A stretch of DNA of 64,000 nucleotides from Pseudomonadota bacterium. Lineage in GTDB: Bacteria; Pseudomonadota; Alphaproteobacteria; Rhodobacterales; Rhodobacteraceae. Both the position numbers and the translations under genes were made by a program. Position 1 is the first letter of the stretch. Every line of letters starts with the position of its first letter. The notes beneath the pieces were generated by a model. It saw only the letters and a list, made by a program, of their open reading frames with translations, ran no database searches and was not told the origin of the DNA. Positions 54,087 through 63,231 of this stretch are shown piece after piece. Where the stretch lies: positions 1-64,000 of the forward strand of contig JAIUPC010000006.1 of NCBI GenBank assembly GCA_020161655.1, written 5' to 3'.

Positions 54087-55145
54087 ATGCGCGCACCGCT
54101 CCGAATTGCCTACGTGCTCGACCCGCGGTTCCCGGGCGGCACTTCTTCGGCTGTGGCTGCCGAACTGAAAGTCGCGGTCAGGTTCGGCCGGGTCACGGTT
54201 CATGCGGTTGAAAGCCGCATGTTCCGGGGACGGACCGTCGCGCCGGTGCTTGATGACGCATTTGACGATCTGGGGATCGAGCCCGTCTGGGACGCGCCGG
54301 TGATTTCGGCCGATATTGTACTATTGCACAATCCCGCTTTTCTGAAGTTCCAGACAACGCTGCCGGCGCGAATCGTGTGCCGTCATATCTACGTCATCGC
54401 ACACGAGAACTTCAAACGACCCGGCGGGGAAGAAGGCTTTGATGTCGCCACCACGCTGGCGCAGATCGACAGATCGACACTTGCGCTTGAGAAGGTGATT
54501 GCGCCGATTTCGCGCGTCAATCGCGATACGGTGGATAACTGGATCGCGCGTCGATCCGGCTTCGAAACCTGGTCGGTTCTGCCCGATGACTGGTTCAACA
54601 TTTGTTCGTTCAGCCTCAATCCGCCAACTGCGGCGCCCGCCGACCGGAGAGGACGATATTCACGCCCGGGCTTCGAGAAGTTCCCGCCCCTGGATGCGAT
54701 GGAGCAAATGTTTTCGCCGCAGGCGGAACGCAATCTCATCCTCGGTTCCGACTCCCTCATCGCGCGGGGTGTCGTCAGACCGCACTGGACGCTCATGCCT
54801 TACAGGGGCATTGAGCTTGAACGATTCTATGAAATGGTCGACTTCTTGGTCTATTACACATCACCCGCTTGGCGTGAGGGTTTCGGGCGTGTGCTGGCTG
54901 AGTGCATGGCAGCCGGTCTGGTCGTGATCACCGATCCCGGCACTGCTTCGAGTTTCGGCCGAGGCGCGATCGGCGTCCGGCCGGAGGAGGTTGACGCAGT
55001 CGTCGCTCGCCATGTGGAGCGGCGCGAACTCTACCTCCGGCAGGTTCAGGCTGGCCAGGAAGCGCTGGCCAGCTTTTCGGCCGAGCGTTTCGCGCGGCGC
55101 TTTGATGAAATCTGCGCGCGGGCCCAAAGGAAGATCGCCTCATGA
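54087..55145 (+). CDS. GT-B glycosyltransferase (GT1/GT4-like)
   Basis: 352 residues. The N-terminal half is divergent (RIAYVLDPRFPGGTSSAVAAEL). The C-terminal half carries the sugar-nucleotide site in YYTSPAWREGFGRVLAECMAAGLVVITDPGTASSFG, the classic GT4-type E-x7-E region. No membrane segment. Overlaps the next glycosyltransferase gene by 4 bases. Acceptor and donor are not evident, and its slightly lower GC than neighbours may indicate transfer. Confidence 0.78.
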   Translation: MRAPLRIAYVLDPRFPGGTSSAVAAELKVAVRFGRVTVHAVESRMFRGRTVAPVLDDAFDDLGIEPVWDAPVISADIVLLHNPAFLKFQTTLPARIVCRHIYVIAHENFKRPGGEEGFDVATTLAQIDRSTLALEKVIAPISRVNRDTVDNWIARRSGFETWSVLPDDWFNICSFSLNPPTAAPADRRGRYSRPGFEKFPPLDAMEQMFSPQAERNLILGSDSLIARGVVRPHWTLMPYRGIELERFYEMVDFLVYYTSPAWREGFGRVLAECMAAGLVVITDPGTASSFGRGAIGVRPEEVDAVVARHVERRELYLRQVQAGQEALASFSAERFARRFDEICARAQRKIAS

Positions 55146-57199
55146 TCCTGATTGAGGCGGGCGACGCCGGGCAGCGCGGTTTCGAGGCGAAGTTGCTCTT
55201 CGCGGCGCAACTCGCTGCGCGCGGACATGATGCCGTGATCGACGAGCGAACGCTGCCGCCCGATTTCGACCGCGGCAGCCGCTACGAGGCGGCACCATAC
55301 CTTCGCGACCTTTCCGGCGCACCGATGCATCAATTGGTCATCGTCGGTGCTGAAGCCATGGCCGATACGGTGCTGGGGCGGCTCAGGCAAACCGGACTTG
55401 TCCCCGATGCCTCGGTCTGGCTGATCGGGCGTTTCGAGAGCCGGCAGGCGCTGATCTCCGCGCAGTCGAAGGTTGCCTACGTCATCGGGCGCGAGCCACA
55501 GGTGATCGACCTTGCCGTCCTTCAGCCCAATGACCTGCCGGGTGCGAACGGGCCGGTGGTGGCGGTCGGTCGGCCACAAGATGGTGACGGCGCAGGCGGG
55601 ACGGAATCTCTCGTTGTTTTCCTTGGCACCGAAACACTTGAGGATCCGACCGTAGAGCCGACCCTGATGGCTTTGGAACATCTGCCGGACCTTCGCCTTA
55701 CCGTCGTGGTGCCCGGGCGGGCGCGGGACCACTTGAAGGCGCTGCGCTTCGGGTCGTTGCGCGTGGTCGGCCTTTCGGACCTGACGCCCGCGGCCTTCGC
55801 GCAACTGGCCAGATTTGCGGTGATCTACGGTGCGGAACCGACAGGCAGCCGCATCGCCGCAATGGCCGCCGACGTCATCGTCTCCGGCGGGATCGTCATC
55901 GACTGCACGAAGGACGCAACACTTGCGGGCAGCTCCGCGCCGGTTCTGAGAGGGCCGCAACACCTGGCCGCACTTGCCAACTATGTGCGCCATACGGTCG
56001 TTCCGAACCGCGTGGAGATATTGCGGCAAACCGCCAGAAGCCCATGGACGGAGGCGAGGCGGGTTGAGGTTCTTGAGCAACTCATGGGTCTTGAAGCGCC
56101 TGAGACGACGCGCCCCGCCCGGGCAGGACGCATTCTTTTCCTGCCCACAAACGGCAGCGGCCTTGGCCATGCCCGGCGCTCGACGCTCATCGCGCGCGAG
56201 ATGCAGCCTGGCGCGCACGAAACGGTATTCGCGGCTTTCCCAAGCTGCATGCCGATGATTCGCGCGGCGGGCCACGACTGCCTGCCGCTCGTCTCCAAGA
56301 GCCGGGTCCACGGGGCGGACCATGCCAATGACCTCGTCAACTACATGCGGCTGAGGCGCGCGCTCAAAGAAGGCGACCGGCTGGTCTTCGACGGCGGCTA
56401 TGTCTTCGATTCCATCCACCGCACCATCCTTGAAAAGCGGCTTGAGGCGACCTGGATCAGGCGCGGCCTCTGGCAGGCGGGTCAGATCACGCCGGCGGCC
56501 CTGCACCGTGAGGGCACCTTCGCCCAGGTGATCGTGCCGGAGGAGGCGTTCTCCGAACTGAACACCGATCTCAGCTTCGGTCGCCATGTCCGCAAGGTCG
56601 GGCCGATTGTCGGCGAGCGGACCGGACGCGATGCCGCAGCAACGCGCAGCATCCTCCGCGAGCGGCTGGGACGGGAGTTCGGCGAACTGGTGGTGACGAT
56701 GCTCGGCGGCGGCGTCGCCGCCGACCGCACCGCCCAGATGCAGCTTCTGAGCGCGCTGCTTGAACGGCGGAAAGACTGTCTGCACCTGATCCTGATCTGG
56801 CCGGGTTCCACCGTGCCGCCGGCCCTTTACGGCTGGAAGAACACTCTCGTCTGCCAGACCCGAAACGCGCCGGACTACGCGGCGGCGGCCGATCTTGTGG
56901 TCACGGCCGCCGGCTACAATTCCTTCCACGAGGTTCTTTACCACGGCCTGCCAGCAATCTTCGTGCCACAGATGGCGGGCTTCATGGACGATCAGGACCG
57001 CCGCGCGCGGGCTGCGTCGGATCGCGGGCTTGCCGTGACAGTGGCGCCAGAGGACCTGCTGCTTTTGGAACGCGAGGCGACGGCCTTCCTAGACGGCGGC
57101 AAGGGGACGGAGCTCCGCGGCGCACTCGCGGCCACCAACCTGCCCGGGCCAGGCAACAAGGCGGCGGCGGCACTGCTCGCGGCGGAGGATTGGCGATGA
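55142..57199 (+). CDS. Bipartite glycosyltransferase with MurG-like C-terminal half
   Basis: 685 residues, about twice the size of a usual GT-B enzyme. The N-terminal half (1-330) looks like a degenerate GT-B fold (VVAVGRPQDGDGAGGTESLVVFLG; RFAVIYGAEPTGSRIAAMAADVIVSGG). The C-terminal half begins with ILFLPTNGSGLGHARRSTLIAREM, contains MLGGGVAADRTAQMQLLSALLERR and ends in AAADLVVTAAGYNSFHEVLYHGLPAIFVPQMAGFMDDQDRRA, which is MurG/GT28-like. ATGA overlaps link it to both neighbours. Not the housekeeping MurG, by size and context. Confidence 0.75.
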   Translation: MILIEAGDAGQRGFEAKLLFAAQLAARGHDAVIDERTLPPDFDRGSRYEAAPYLRDLSGAPMHQLVIVGAEAMADTVLGRLRQTGLVPDASVWLIGRFESRQALISAQSKVAYVIGREPQVIDLAVLQPNDLPGANGPVVAVGRPQDGDGAGGTESLVVFLGTETLEDPTVEPTLMALEHLPDLRLTVVVPGRARDHLKALRFGSLRVVGLSDLTPAAFAQLARFAVIYGAEPTGSRIAAMAADVIVSGGIVIDCTKDATLAGSSAPVLRGPQHLAALANYVRHTVVPNRVEILRQTARSPWTEARRVEVLEQLMGLEAPETTRPARAGRILFLPTNGSGLGHARRSTLIAREMQPGAHETVFAAFPSCMPMIRAAGHDCLPLVSKSRVHGADHANDLVNYMRLRRALKEGDRLVFDGGYVFDSIHRTILEKRLEATWIRRGLWQAGQITPAALHREGTFAQVIVPEEAFSELNTDLSFGRHVRKVGPIVGERTGRDAAATRSILRERLGREFGELVVTMLGGGVAADRTAQMQLLSALLERRKDCLHLILIWPGSTVPPALYGWKNTLVCQTRNAPDYAAAADLVVTAAGYNSFHEVLYHGLPAIFVPQMAGFMDDQDRRARAASDRGLAVTVAPEDLLLLEREATAFLDGGKGTELRGALAATNLPGPGNKAAAALLAAEDWR

Positions 57200-57618
57200 T
57201 CGATACCCAAGCTCTCGACATTCTCGCGCGGCTGACCGATGCGGTGCCGGTCGATCTCGACCTTGGCCTTGATGCGGTCGCACCGGGCGGCGCGCTTGCC
57301 ACCGGCGCCGGCGTCCCCCTCTCGCCCGCCCTCTGGCCACGCGGGGAAGGCTGGGCCTGCCTCGGCATCCGCGTGACCGAACCCCCGGCAGATGTCACCG
57401 CCCTGGCCCGCAAGCTTGCCGCGACGGCGGCGGAGCGCGGCATCCTGCCGGTGATCCTGACCACCCTCGACCAGAGCGGCTTCGAACGCTTCGGCTTCCG
57501 CGTCGAACGGCTGAGCGGCGCGTCCGAGGAAGCACGCGCGACCGAAGAGGCGGAACTGGCGGGGTTCTGGAACTTTGCCCTGATCCTCGACGCCCGCGAC
57601 CTGATCGCCGCCGGTTGA
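57196..57618 (+). CDS. Unknown protein coupled to the glycosyltransferases
   Basis: 140 residues, soluble and without signal. [37 protein letters not shown] and [29 protein letters not shown] suggest an alpha/beta fold, but I do not recognise a family. The ATG at 57196 lies inside the stop of the upstream gene with GGAGG 7 bases ahead. Probably a partner of the two glycosyltransferases. Confidence 0.7.
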   Translation: MIDTQALDILARLTDAVPVDLDLGLDAVAPGGALATGAGVPLSPALWPRGEGWACLGIRVTEPPADVTALARKLAATAAERGILPVILTTLDQSGFERFGFRVERLSGASEEARATEEAELAGFWNFALILDARDLIAAG

Positions 57619-57682
57619 CACCGCAGCCGGTTGCGGACCGCCGCATCCGGCCCTAGCTTGGGCCAGATCAAGAGGGACTGAG

Positions 57683-58354
57683 ATGAAGCTTTTCGTCGGC
57701 CTCGGCAATCCGGGCCGGAAATACGCCGAAAACCGCCACAACATCGGCTTCATGGCGGTGGACCGCATTGCCGCCGACCATGGCTTTGCCCCCTGGCGCG
57801 CCCGTTTTCAGGGTGAGGCCAGCGAAGGCCGGTTGGGAAACGAACGCATCGTCCTCCTGAAGCCATCGACCTTCATGAACCTTTCCGGCCAGTCGGTTGG
57901 CGAGGCGATGCGGTTCTACAAGCTTGAACCCGCCGACGTGACGGTCTTTCACGACGAGCTGGACCTCGCCCCCGGCAGGCTCCGCGTCAAGACCGGTGGC
58001 GGCCATGCCGGCCACAACGGCCTCAGGTCCATGCACCAGCATATCGGCGAGGCCTATGCCCGTGTCCGCATCGGTATCGGCCACCCCGGCGACAAGGACC
58101 GGGTTGCGGCCTATGTGCTTTCGGATTTCGCCAAGGCCGATGAAGGCTGGATCGACGATCTCTTGCGCGGCATCTCGGACGGCGCCGTGGCGCTCGCCGA
58201 AGGCGACGCAACCCGCTTCATGAACGCGGTCAGCCTGAGGACCGCGCCGCCACGATCGTCGAAAACCGCCCCCGACGTGAAAGCCCCCGCACCCGAGACG
58301 CCGGCAGAGGATGAGCGCAGCACGCTGCAGAAGCTCATGGACCGGTTCCGATGA
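57683..58354 (+). CDS. pth: Peptidyl-tRNA hydrolase
   Basis: 223 residues. [24 protein letters not shown] contains the substrate-binding Asn and the catalytic His, [28 protein letters not shown] the conserved Asp and basic patch. The C-terminal extension of about 35 residues ([16 protein letters not shown]) is typical of alphaproteobacterial Pth. Releases tRNA from dropped peptidyl-tRNA. The DUF2332 gene starts within its stop. Confidence 0.95.
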   Translation: MKLFVGLGNPGRKYAENRHNIGFMAVDRIAADHGFAPWRARFQGEASEGRLGNERIVLLKPSTFMNLSGQSVGEAMRFYKLEPADVTVFHDELDLAPGRLRVKTGGGHAGHNGLRSMHQHIGEAYARVRIGIGHPGDKDRVAAYVLSDFAKADEGWIDDLLRGISDGAVALAEGDATRFMNAVSLRTAPPRSSKTAPDVKAPAPETPAEDERSTLQKLMDRFR

Positions 58355-59397
58355 ACTGGCAGGACGCATTCCTCGACCAGGCGCAAAGCTGCGCGAGCCT
58401 CGGGTCGCCCTTCAACGCCCGGCTCCTGACGCATCTGGCCGAACGCGGCCTGCCGGAAGGGCCGGTCCTTGACCGGATCACGGGCTGGCCGGGCGACATC
58501 ACCTCACGCGGGGCATCGCTGCCGCTGAGGGTCGCGGGGGCGCTGCACGGGCTGGTGCTGGAAGGCCGCGCACCCGGCCTTGCCGCCACCTATCCGCCGA
58601 CGGAGAGAGACGGGCTTTATGAGCGCGCCTGCGAAGCGATCCGGGATGAGGCGGACTGGATCAACACCCGGCTCGACCTGCCGCCGCAGACCAATGAGGT
58701 TGGCCGCTCCGCCGTGCTGATCGCCGCCGCGCATTGGCTTGCCGCCGTCACCGGCCTGCCGATGCGGCTGAGCGAGCTTGGGGCGAGCGCGGGGCTGAAC
58801 CTCAACTTCGATCACTACGCGCTTGCCGGTCCCGGCTGGCAGCGCGGCGCCAGTGATCCTGCAATCACTCTCACCCCCGACTGGACTGGCGAGGCGCCGC
58901 CTCTGGCCGCGATCAGCGTCACCGAACGGGCGGGCGCCGATCTTTTGCCGCTCGACCCGGTGCGGGACCGGTTGCGGCTTCTGTCTTATGTCTGGCCGGA
59001 TCAGGCAGAGCGTCTGGCCCGGATGCAGCTGGCGCTCGACCTCGCCGCCCGGCTTGGAACCAGAGTGGAGCAGGTGGACGCGGCGGCGTTTCTGGCGCAC
59101 CGCCTGACGCCGACCCCGGATGGCACGCTCCACCTCGTCTACCACACCATCGCCTGGCAGTACTTCCCGCCCGAAACGCAGGCACGAGGGCTGGCCGCGC
59201 TTGAGGCAGCCGGGGCTGAGGCGACCCGCGCCCGCGCCCTGGCCCGCCTCGGGATGGAGGCCGACGACATCACCGGCAGTGCTGCGGTGACGGCAACGCT
59301 CTGGCCGGGTGGGCGCAGCTATACGCTTGGGCGGGCGGATTTCCACGGGCGCTGGATCGACTGGCGGGCGCCAAGACCGGAGGATGTGCCATGGTGA
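58351..59397 (+). CDS. DUF2332 family protein
   Basis: 348 residues. [27 protein letters not shown] at the N-terminus, [45 protein letters not shown] and the terminal [12 protein letters not shown] are characteristic of DUF2332. The central [11 protein letters not shown] resembles a methyltransferase-like loop; function unknown. ATGA overlap with pth. Confidence 0.9.
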   Translation: MNWQDAFLDQAQSCASLGSPFNARLLTHLAERGLPEGPVLDRITGWPGDITSRGASLPLRVAGALHGLVLEGRAPGLAATYPPTERDGLYERACEAIRDEADWINTRLDLPPQTNEVGRSAVLIAAAHWLAAVTGLPMRLSELGASAGLNLNFDHYALAGPGWQRGASDPAITLTPDWTGEAPPLAAISVTERAGADLLPLDPVRDRLRLLSYVWPDQAERLARMQLALDLAARLGTRVEQVDAAAFLAHRLTPTPDGTLHLVYHTIAWQYFPPETQARGLAALEAAGAEATRARALARLGMEADDITGSAAVTATLWPGGRSYTLGRADFHGRWIDWRAPRPEDVPW

Positions 59398-59777
59398 CGC
59401 CCTACCCATCGCTCAACGTGCTGGGTGAACCCTTGCAGCCCTGCTCGGCGGCCCCGCTTACCGGCTTTTTCCGCGACGGCCATTGCAACACCTGCGCCGA
59501 GGACACCGGTAGCCACACGGTCTGCGTGGTGATGACGGCGGAGTTCCTCGCCTGGTCGAAATACGTCGGCAACGATCTTTCCACGCCGCGACCGGAGTTC
59601 CGATTTCCCGGCCTGAAGGCCGGCGACTGCTGGTGCCTCTGCGCCGCGCGCTTCCTGCAGGCCCATGACGAGGGCTGCGCGCCCAGTGTGCGGCTTGCCG
59701 CCACGCATCGCAGCGCCACCGAAATCGTTTCGCTGGAAGTTCTGCGGCTTTACGCGGCGGATGCACCGTTCAGCTGA
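59391..59777 (+). CDS. DUF2237 family protein
   Basis: 128 residues with the family's conserved Cys/Asp pattern: SLNVLGEPLQPCSAAPLTGFFRDGHCNTCAEDTGSHTVCVVMTAEFLAWSKYVGNDLSTPRPEF and GDCWCLCAARFLQA. Six Cys residues suggest metal binding or redox chemistry. Function unknown. Overlaps the DUF2332 end by 7 bases and the convergent regulator gene by 8. Confidence 0.9.
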   Translation: MVTPYPSLNVLGEPLQPCSAAPLTGFFRDGHCNTCAEDTGSHTVCVVMTAEFLAWSKYVGNDLSTPRPEFRFPGLKAGDCWCLCAARFLQAHDEGCAPSVRLAATHRSATEIVSLEVLRLYAADAPFS

Positions 59778-60321
59778 CCGCTTGCAGCACCGGCTCGACC
59801 TCGCGGTCATTGGCGGCGATCTGGCTCAGCGCGGGCAGCATGTCCTCGTCCATCAGGTCTTCGATGAAGAGGCTGAGAAGCTGCGAGCGTCCGGTGACGC
59901 CGGCCTTGCGGTAGATGGCGTTGGTCTGCGCCTTGACGGTGCCGCCGGCGGTGCCTCGCAGCGAGGCGATTTCCTGAGTGCTCATCCCCTTGATGGCGAA
60001 AAGCGCCACGTCGCGTTCGGCTGAGGTCAGTCCCCAGTCGGCGAAACGGCTCTGCATCAGTTCCATGAACGCGCCCGACACCTGGCGCAGCTGATCCTCG
60101 GCCCGCTTTTGCCGCTTGAGGCTGCGGCGCAGGACAAGACCGCCAAGGAGCGCGCCGAAGGTCAGGCCAAGCGCCGCGGCGATCTCCAGCATTTCACGCA
60201 GTTCCCAGCTGATCGGGCTGTGCTGGATGTTGAAGAACGTCAGCAGCGTCTGGCCGACGAAAAAGAAGGCGCTTACGATCTGCACGACCAGAAGCAGGGT
60301 GATGAGAACCAGATCACGCAT
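59770..60321 (-). CDS. Membrane-anchored LuxR-type HTH regulator
   Basis: 183 residues. Two N-terminal membrane segments (LVLITLLLVVQIVSAFFFVG near 4-23; AAALGLTFGALLGGLVL near 47-63), a short helical linker, and a LuxR/GerE HTH at about 95-160 (LTSAERDVALFAIKGMSTQEIASLRGTAGGTVKAQTNAIYRKAGVTGRSQLLSLFIEDL). It could read an envelope signal and bind DNA from the membrane. The upstream secreted protein gene, transcribed in the same direction, is a likely partner or target. Confidence 0.85.
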   Translation of the reverse strand: MRDLVLITLLLVVQIVSAFFFVGQTLLTFFNIQHSPISWELREMLEIAAALGLTFGALLGGLVLRRSLKRQKRAEDQLRQVSGAFMELMQSRFADWGLTSAERDVALFAIKGMSTQEIASLRGTAGGTVKAQTNAIYRKAGVTGRSQLLSLFIEDLMDEDMLPALSQIAANDREVEPVLQAVS

Positions 60322-60378
60322 GCCGCAGGCTCCGCCCGGACGCGCGCCGAAAGCCGGAGCATGCGGCGCGGCGACGGG

Positions 60379-60795
60379 TCATTTCGGCATTTCCCTGGTT
60401 GTCCTGCCGTCCCTTTGCTGGGGTGTTTCGCCGTCGCCACCGTCGTGGCCACCGTCGTGGCCATCGTCACCGTCATCGCCACCGCCAGAGTGCCCATCAG
60501 AGCCTTCGGTGCCGCCGCCCGGCGCCTGTGATCGCTCGCCCCCACCGGAAGCACGAGAGTAATCGCGCAAAACTTCGCCGGAGGAGGGATCGAGCACGAC
60601 CTCGCGCTCGGTACTGCCCCGCACCGCAAGGAAACGAACCCGGCCAAGCATGGTGCGACGACGGCTTGTGATGCGAAATCCCGCGCCCGTCAGGTTGCGC
60701 GCGACCTCATCTTCTGGCGTTGCCGCGGCGAAGGCTGGCGGGGCACAGAAAAGCGCGCCCGCAGAGGTCAGCAAGAATACGCGTCGGTTCATCAT
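60379..60795 (-). CDS. Exported PepSY-like protein with Gly/Asp/His-rich tail
   Basis: About 138 residues. The N-terminus NRRVFLLTSAGALFCAPPAFA has two Arg before the hydrophobic core and may be a Tat or Sec signal. Residues 25-85 resemble a PepSY-type domain (NLTGAGFRITSRRRTMLGRVRFLAVRGSTEREVVLDPSSGEVLRDYSR). The tail from about residue 86 is a low-complexity Gly/Asp/His stretch (DDGDDGHDGGHDGGDGE) that could bind divalent metal. ATG at 60795 or the adjacent one at 60792. Lies 57 bases upstream of the LuxR-type gene. Confidence 0.75.
   Translation of the reverse strand: MMNRRVFLLTSAGALFCAPPAFAAATPEDEVARNLTGAGFRITSRRRTMLGRVRFLAVRGSTEREVVLDPSSGEVLRDYSRASGGGERSQAPGGGTEGSDGHSGGGDDGDDGHDGGHDGGDGETPQQRDGRTTREMPK
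60437..60460. repeat. Tandem 12-bp repeat in the His/Asp/Gly tail gene
   Basis: Two exact head-to-tail copies of CCACCGTCGTGG, with further imperfect copies on both sides. They encode the Asp-Gly-Gly-His units of the tail. As the unit is a multiple of three, slippage would change tail length without breaking the frame. Confidence 0.75.
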
Positions 60796-60888
60796 CACGT
60801 GACACACCCGCCCCCGTCAGACTCTTGGCGACATTCGCTTCACGGGGCAAGAAAATCGTTAAAAACGCGCCAATACGTTGCGGTCCGA

Positions 60889-61215
60889 TCAACGATCGTC
60901 GGAATCCGCGTAGATATGTTCGTGGACGAGGGCAATGCCGTCGGTGTCGAAGTATCGCTCCACGGTGATTCCCGCCCCAACGATCTTTTCCAGCGCCAGC
61001 GTGCCGACCGGGGAGAAGTCGCGCCGGAGGATCGCGCGGTCGTTGCGCGCCTCGATCGAAAGCGCGACGCCGTTCCAGCGCACGTCGAAATCGGCATAGC
61101 CTTCGGCAGAGATCGCCATCAGCTGTTCGCGCACAATGGCGCCAAGACGCTCCGACGACACGCTGACGCGGATCGCGGGACTGTGGGCGGCGAATGCACT
61201 GGCAGAATGGATCAT
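60889..61215 (-). CDS. Small protein of unknown function
   Basis: 108 residues, soluble (IRVSVSSERLGAIVREQLMAISAEGYADFDVRWNGVALSIEARNDRAILRRDFSPVGTLALEKIVGAGITVERYFDTDGIALVHEHIY). No family recognised. The ATG at 61215 has GAGGAT 8 bases upstream, which supports it over the longer open frame to 61323. Single-gene unit. Confidence 0.65.
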   Translation of the reverse strand: MIHSASAFAAHSPAIRVSVSSERLGAIVREQLMAISAEGYADFDVRWNGVALSIEARNDRAILRRDFSPVGTLALEKIVGAGITVERYFDTDGIALVHEHIYADSDDR

Positions 61216-61537
61216 CGTTCTATCCTCGCTTGCATGACTCGTATGACAGAGGGGGTGAGTGGACGCCCTTTGCCTATCCAGTTGGAATGCAAACGCTTCT
61301 CGACGCCATAAACCGAAGGCCAAGCCCTATAAACCAGAGTTTATGAGGCAATTTACTGGCGACGAGGTGTCACCAATGGCGCGTGGCGGCCGTGGTTTCG
61401 CCAAAATTGTTCACGTATCGGCGAATTGCAAACAATCTTCTTCGGTAACGGCGAAGGCCTGCCGCAACGGCAGGTTGCCTCCCGAGCTTGGGCCCGCGAA
61501 TCGCAGAGGCGCCGGAAAAATGCCCGACGCCGGCCCG
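61216..61537. other. Intergenic region between the 108-residue gene and trpB
   Basis: 322 bases without a credible gene. It holds the promoter of the 108-residue gene, including an ATAAAC-N4-GTTTAT inverted repeat at 61329-61344 in locally AT-rich sequence. At 61458-61474 it has a CCTGCCG/CGGCAGG hairpin with a 3-base loop, which could help end trpB transcription but has no T-tract. Confidence 0.5.
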
Positions 61538-62770
61538 TCAGGTACGGATTTCGAAGCCCAGATGCTTGGCGACGGCGAAGATATCCTTGTCGCCCCGGCC
61601 ACACATGTTCATCACGATGATGTGGTCCTTCGGCAGCTTGGGCGCGATCTTCATCACATGCGCCAGCGCATGAGATGGCTCCAGCGCGGGGATGATCCCC
61701 TCGGTCGAACACGAAAGCTGGAAGGCCTCGAGCGCTTCCTTGTCGGTGATCGACACGTATTCGGCGCGCCCCGTCTCATGCAGCCAGGCGTGCTCCGGCC
61801 CGATACCGGGATAGTCGAGACCGGCCGAGATCGAGAAGCCTTCGAGGATCTGGCCATCCTCGTCCTGCAGAAGATAGGTGCGGTTGCCATGGAGCACGCC
61901 GGGTCGACCGCCGGTCAGGGACGCACAGTGCTGCATCTTCTCGTCAACACCCTTGCCGCCCGCCTCCACGCCGATGATGCGGACGGAAGGATCGTCGAGG
62001 AAGGGGAAGAAAAGGCCCATGGCGTTCGAGCCGCCACCAATGGCCGCGATCACGGTATCGGGAAGCCGCCCCTCGCCTTCCTGCTCGGCCAGTTGCCAGC
62101 GGACTTCCTTGCCGATGATCGACTGGAAGTCACGGACCATCGCCGGATAGGGATGCGGGCCGGCCACGGTGCCGATGCAGTAGAACGTGTCGCGCACATT
62201 CGTCACCCAGTCGCGCAAGGCGTCGTTCATCGCGTCCTTGAGCGTGCCGCGCCCGGACGTCACCGGCACCACCTCGGCCCCGAGAAGCCGCATGCGGAAG
62301 ACGTTCGGCGCCTGCCGCTCAACATCGTGCGCGCCCATGTAGACCACGCATTTCAGCCCGAACTTGGCGCAGACGGTCGCCGTCGCCACGCCATGCTGGC
62401 CGGCGCCGGTTTCGGCGATGATGCGGGTCTTGCCCATGCGGCGGGCAAGGATGATCTGGCCGAGCACGTTGTTGATCTTGTGCGCGCCGGTGTGGTTCAG
62501 CTCGTCCCGCTTCATGTAGATCTTGGCGCCGCCGAGGTGGTCGGTCAGACGCTCGGCGGAATAGAGGGGCGACGGGCGGCCGACATAATGCTTCCAGAGC
62601 CATTCCATTTCCGCCCAGAAGGTCGGGTCGGTCTTGGCGTGGTTGTACTGCGCCTCAAGCTCAAGGATGAGAGGCATCAGCGTTTCCGAAACGAAGCGCC
62701 CGCCGAAGATGCCGAACCGGCCGTTTTCATCGGGACCGGTCATGAAGGAATTGATGCGGTCTTCGGGCAT
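61538..62770 (-). CDS. trpB: Tryptophan synthase beta chain
   Basis: 410 residues. PLP lysine in [34 protein letters not shown] with the conserved Glu, and the phosphate-binding [13 protein letters not shown] are intact. Condenses indole with serine to tryptophan. ATG at 62770 gives the normal length. 14 bases after a GNAT gene that separates it from trpF. Confidence 0.96.
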   Translation of the reverse strand: MPEDRINSFMTGPDENGRFGIFGGRFVSETLMPLILELEAQYNHAKTDPTFWAEMEWLWKHYVGRPSPLYSAERLTDHLGGAKIYMKRDELNHTGAHKINNVLGQIILARRMGKTRIIAETGAGQHGVATATVCAKFGLKCVVYMGAHDVERQAPNVFRMRLLGAEVVPVTSGRGTLKDAMNDALRDWVTNVRDTFYCIGTVAGPHPYPAMVRDFQSIIGKEVRWQLAEQEGEGRLPDTVIAAIGGGSNAMGLFFPFLDDPSVRIIGVEAGGKGVDEKMQHCASLTGGRPGVLHGNRTYLLQDEDGQILEGFSISAGLDYPGIGPEHAWLHETGRAEYVSITDKEALEAFQLSCSTEGIIPALEPSHALAHVMKIAPKLPKDHIIVMNMCGRGDKDIFAVAKHLGFEIRT

Positions 62771-62784
62771 TGGCGCGGCTCCTC

Positions 62785-63231
62785 TCAGGACAGATCGCGT
62801 TTAAAGCCAATATGCGACGCGGTAAAGCCAAGCCTTTCGTAGAAGCGCCGCGCGCGTTCGCGGGTGGCGTTCGACGTAAGCTGGATCAGCCCGCAGCCAG
62901 CGGCGCGGGCCCGCGCTTCGGCATCGGCCATGAGGTCGGCGCCGACGCCCTGCCCGCGCAGGTCGCCCCTGACCCGGACACCCTCGATCTCGGCCCGGCG
63001 GGTGGCGCGGAGCGAAAGGCCGGTGATGAAGGTGATCTGGTAGGTGGCGACGATCCTGCCCGCGCGTTCGCCGACGATCAGGTGGTTCGCGCCTTCGGCC
63101 CGCATCGCGTCATAGGCGGCGAGATAGCCCGACAGCGCCCCCGTCTCGCGCTTCGCGCCAAGGTCGTCATCGGCCAGAAGTGCGACGACCGCCGCGACAT
63201 CCTCGCGCCGCGCTTCCCGGAAACGGATCAT
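62785..63231 (-). CDS. GNAT family N-acetyltransferase
   Basis: 148 residues, complete GNAT fold. The acetyl-CoA loop is [28 protein letters not shown] and the C-terminal motif is [22 protein letters not shown]. Substrate unknown. Starts inside the trpF stop (4-base overlap) and is 14 bases from trpB, so it is co-transcribed with trp genes. Confidence 0.9.
   Translation of the reverse strand: MIRFREARREDVAAVVALLADDDLGAKRETGALSGYLAAYDAMRAEGANHLIVGERAGRIVATYQITFITGLSLRATRRAEIEGVRVRGDLRGQGVGADLMADAEARARAAGCGLIQLTSNATRERARRFYERLGFTASHIGFKRDLS

Noticed and set aside
55046-56944. Minus-strand open frame (over 600 codons) opposite the MurG-like gene
   Set aside because: Arg/His-rich shadow translation without any domain, antisense to a gene with clear glycosyltransferase motifs.
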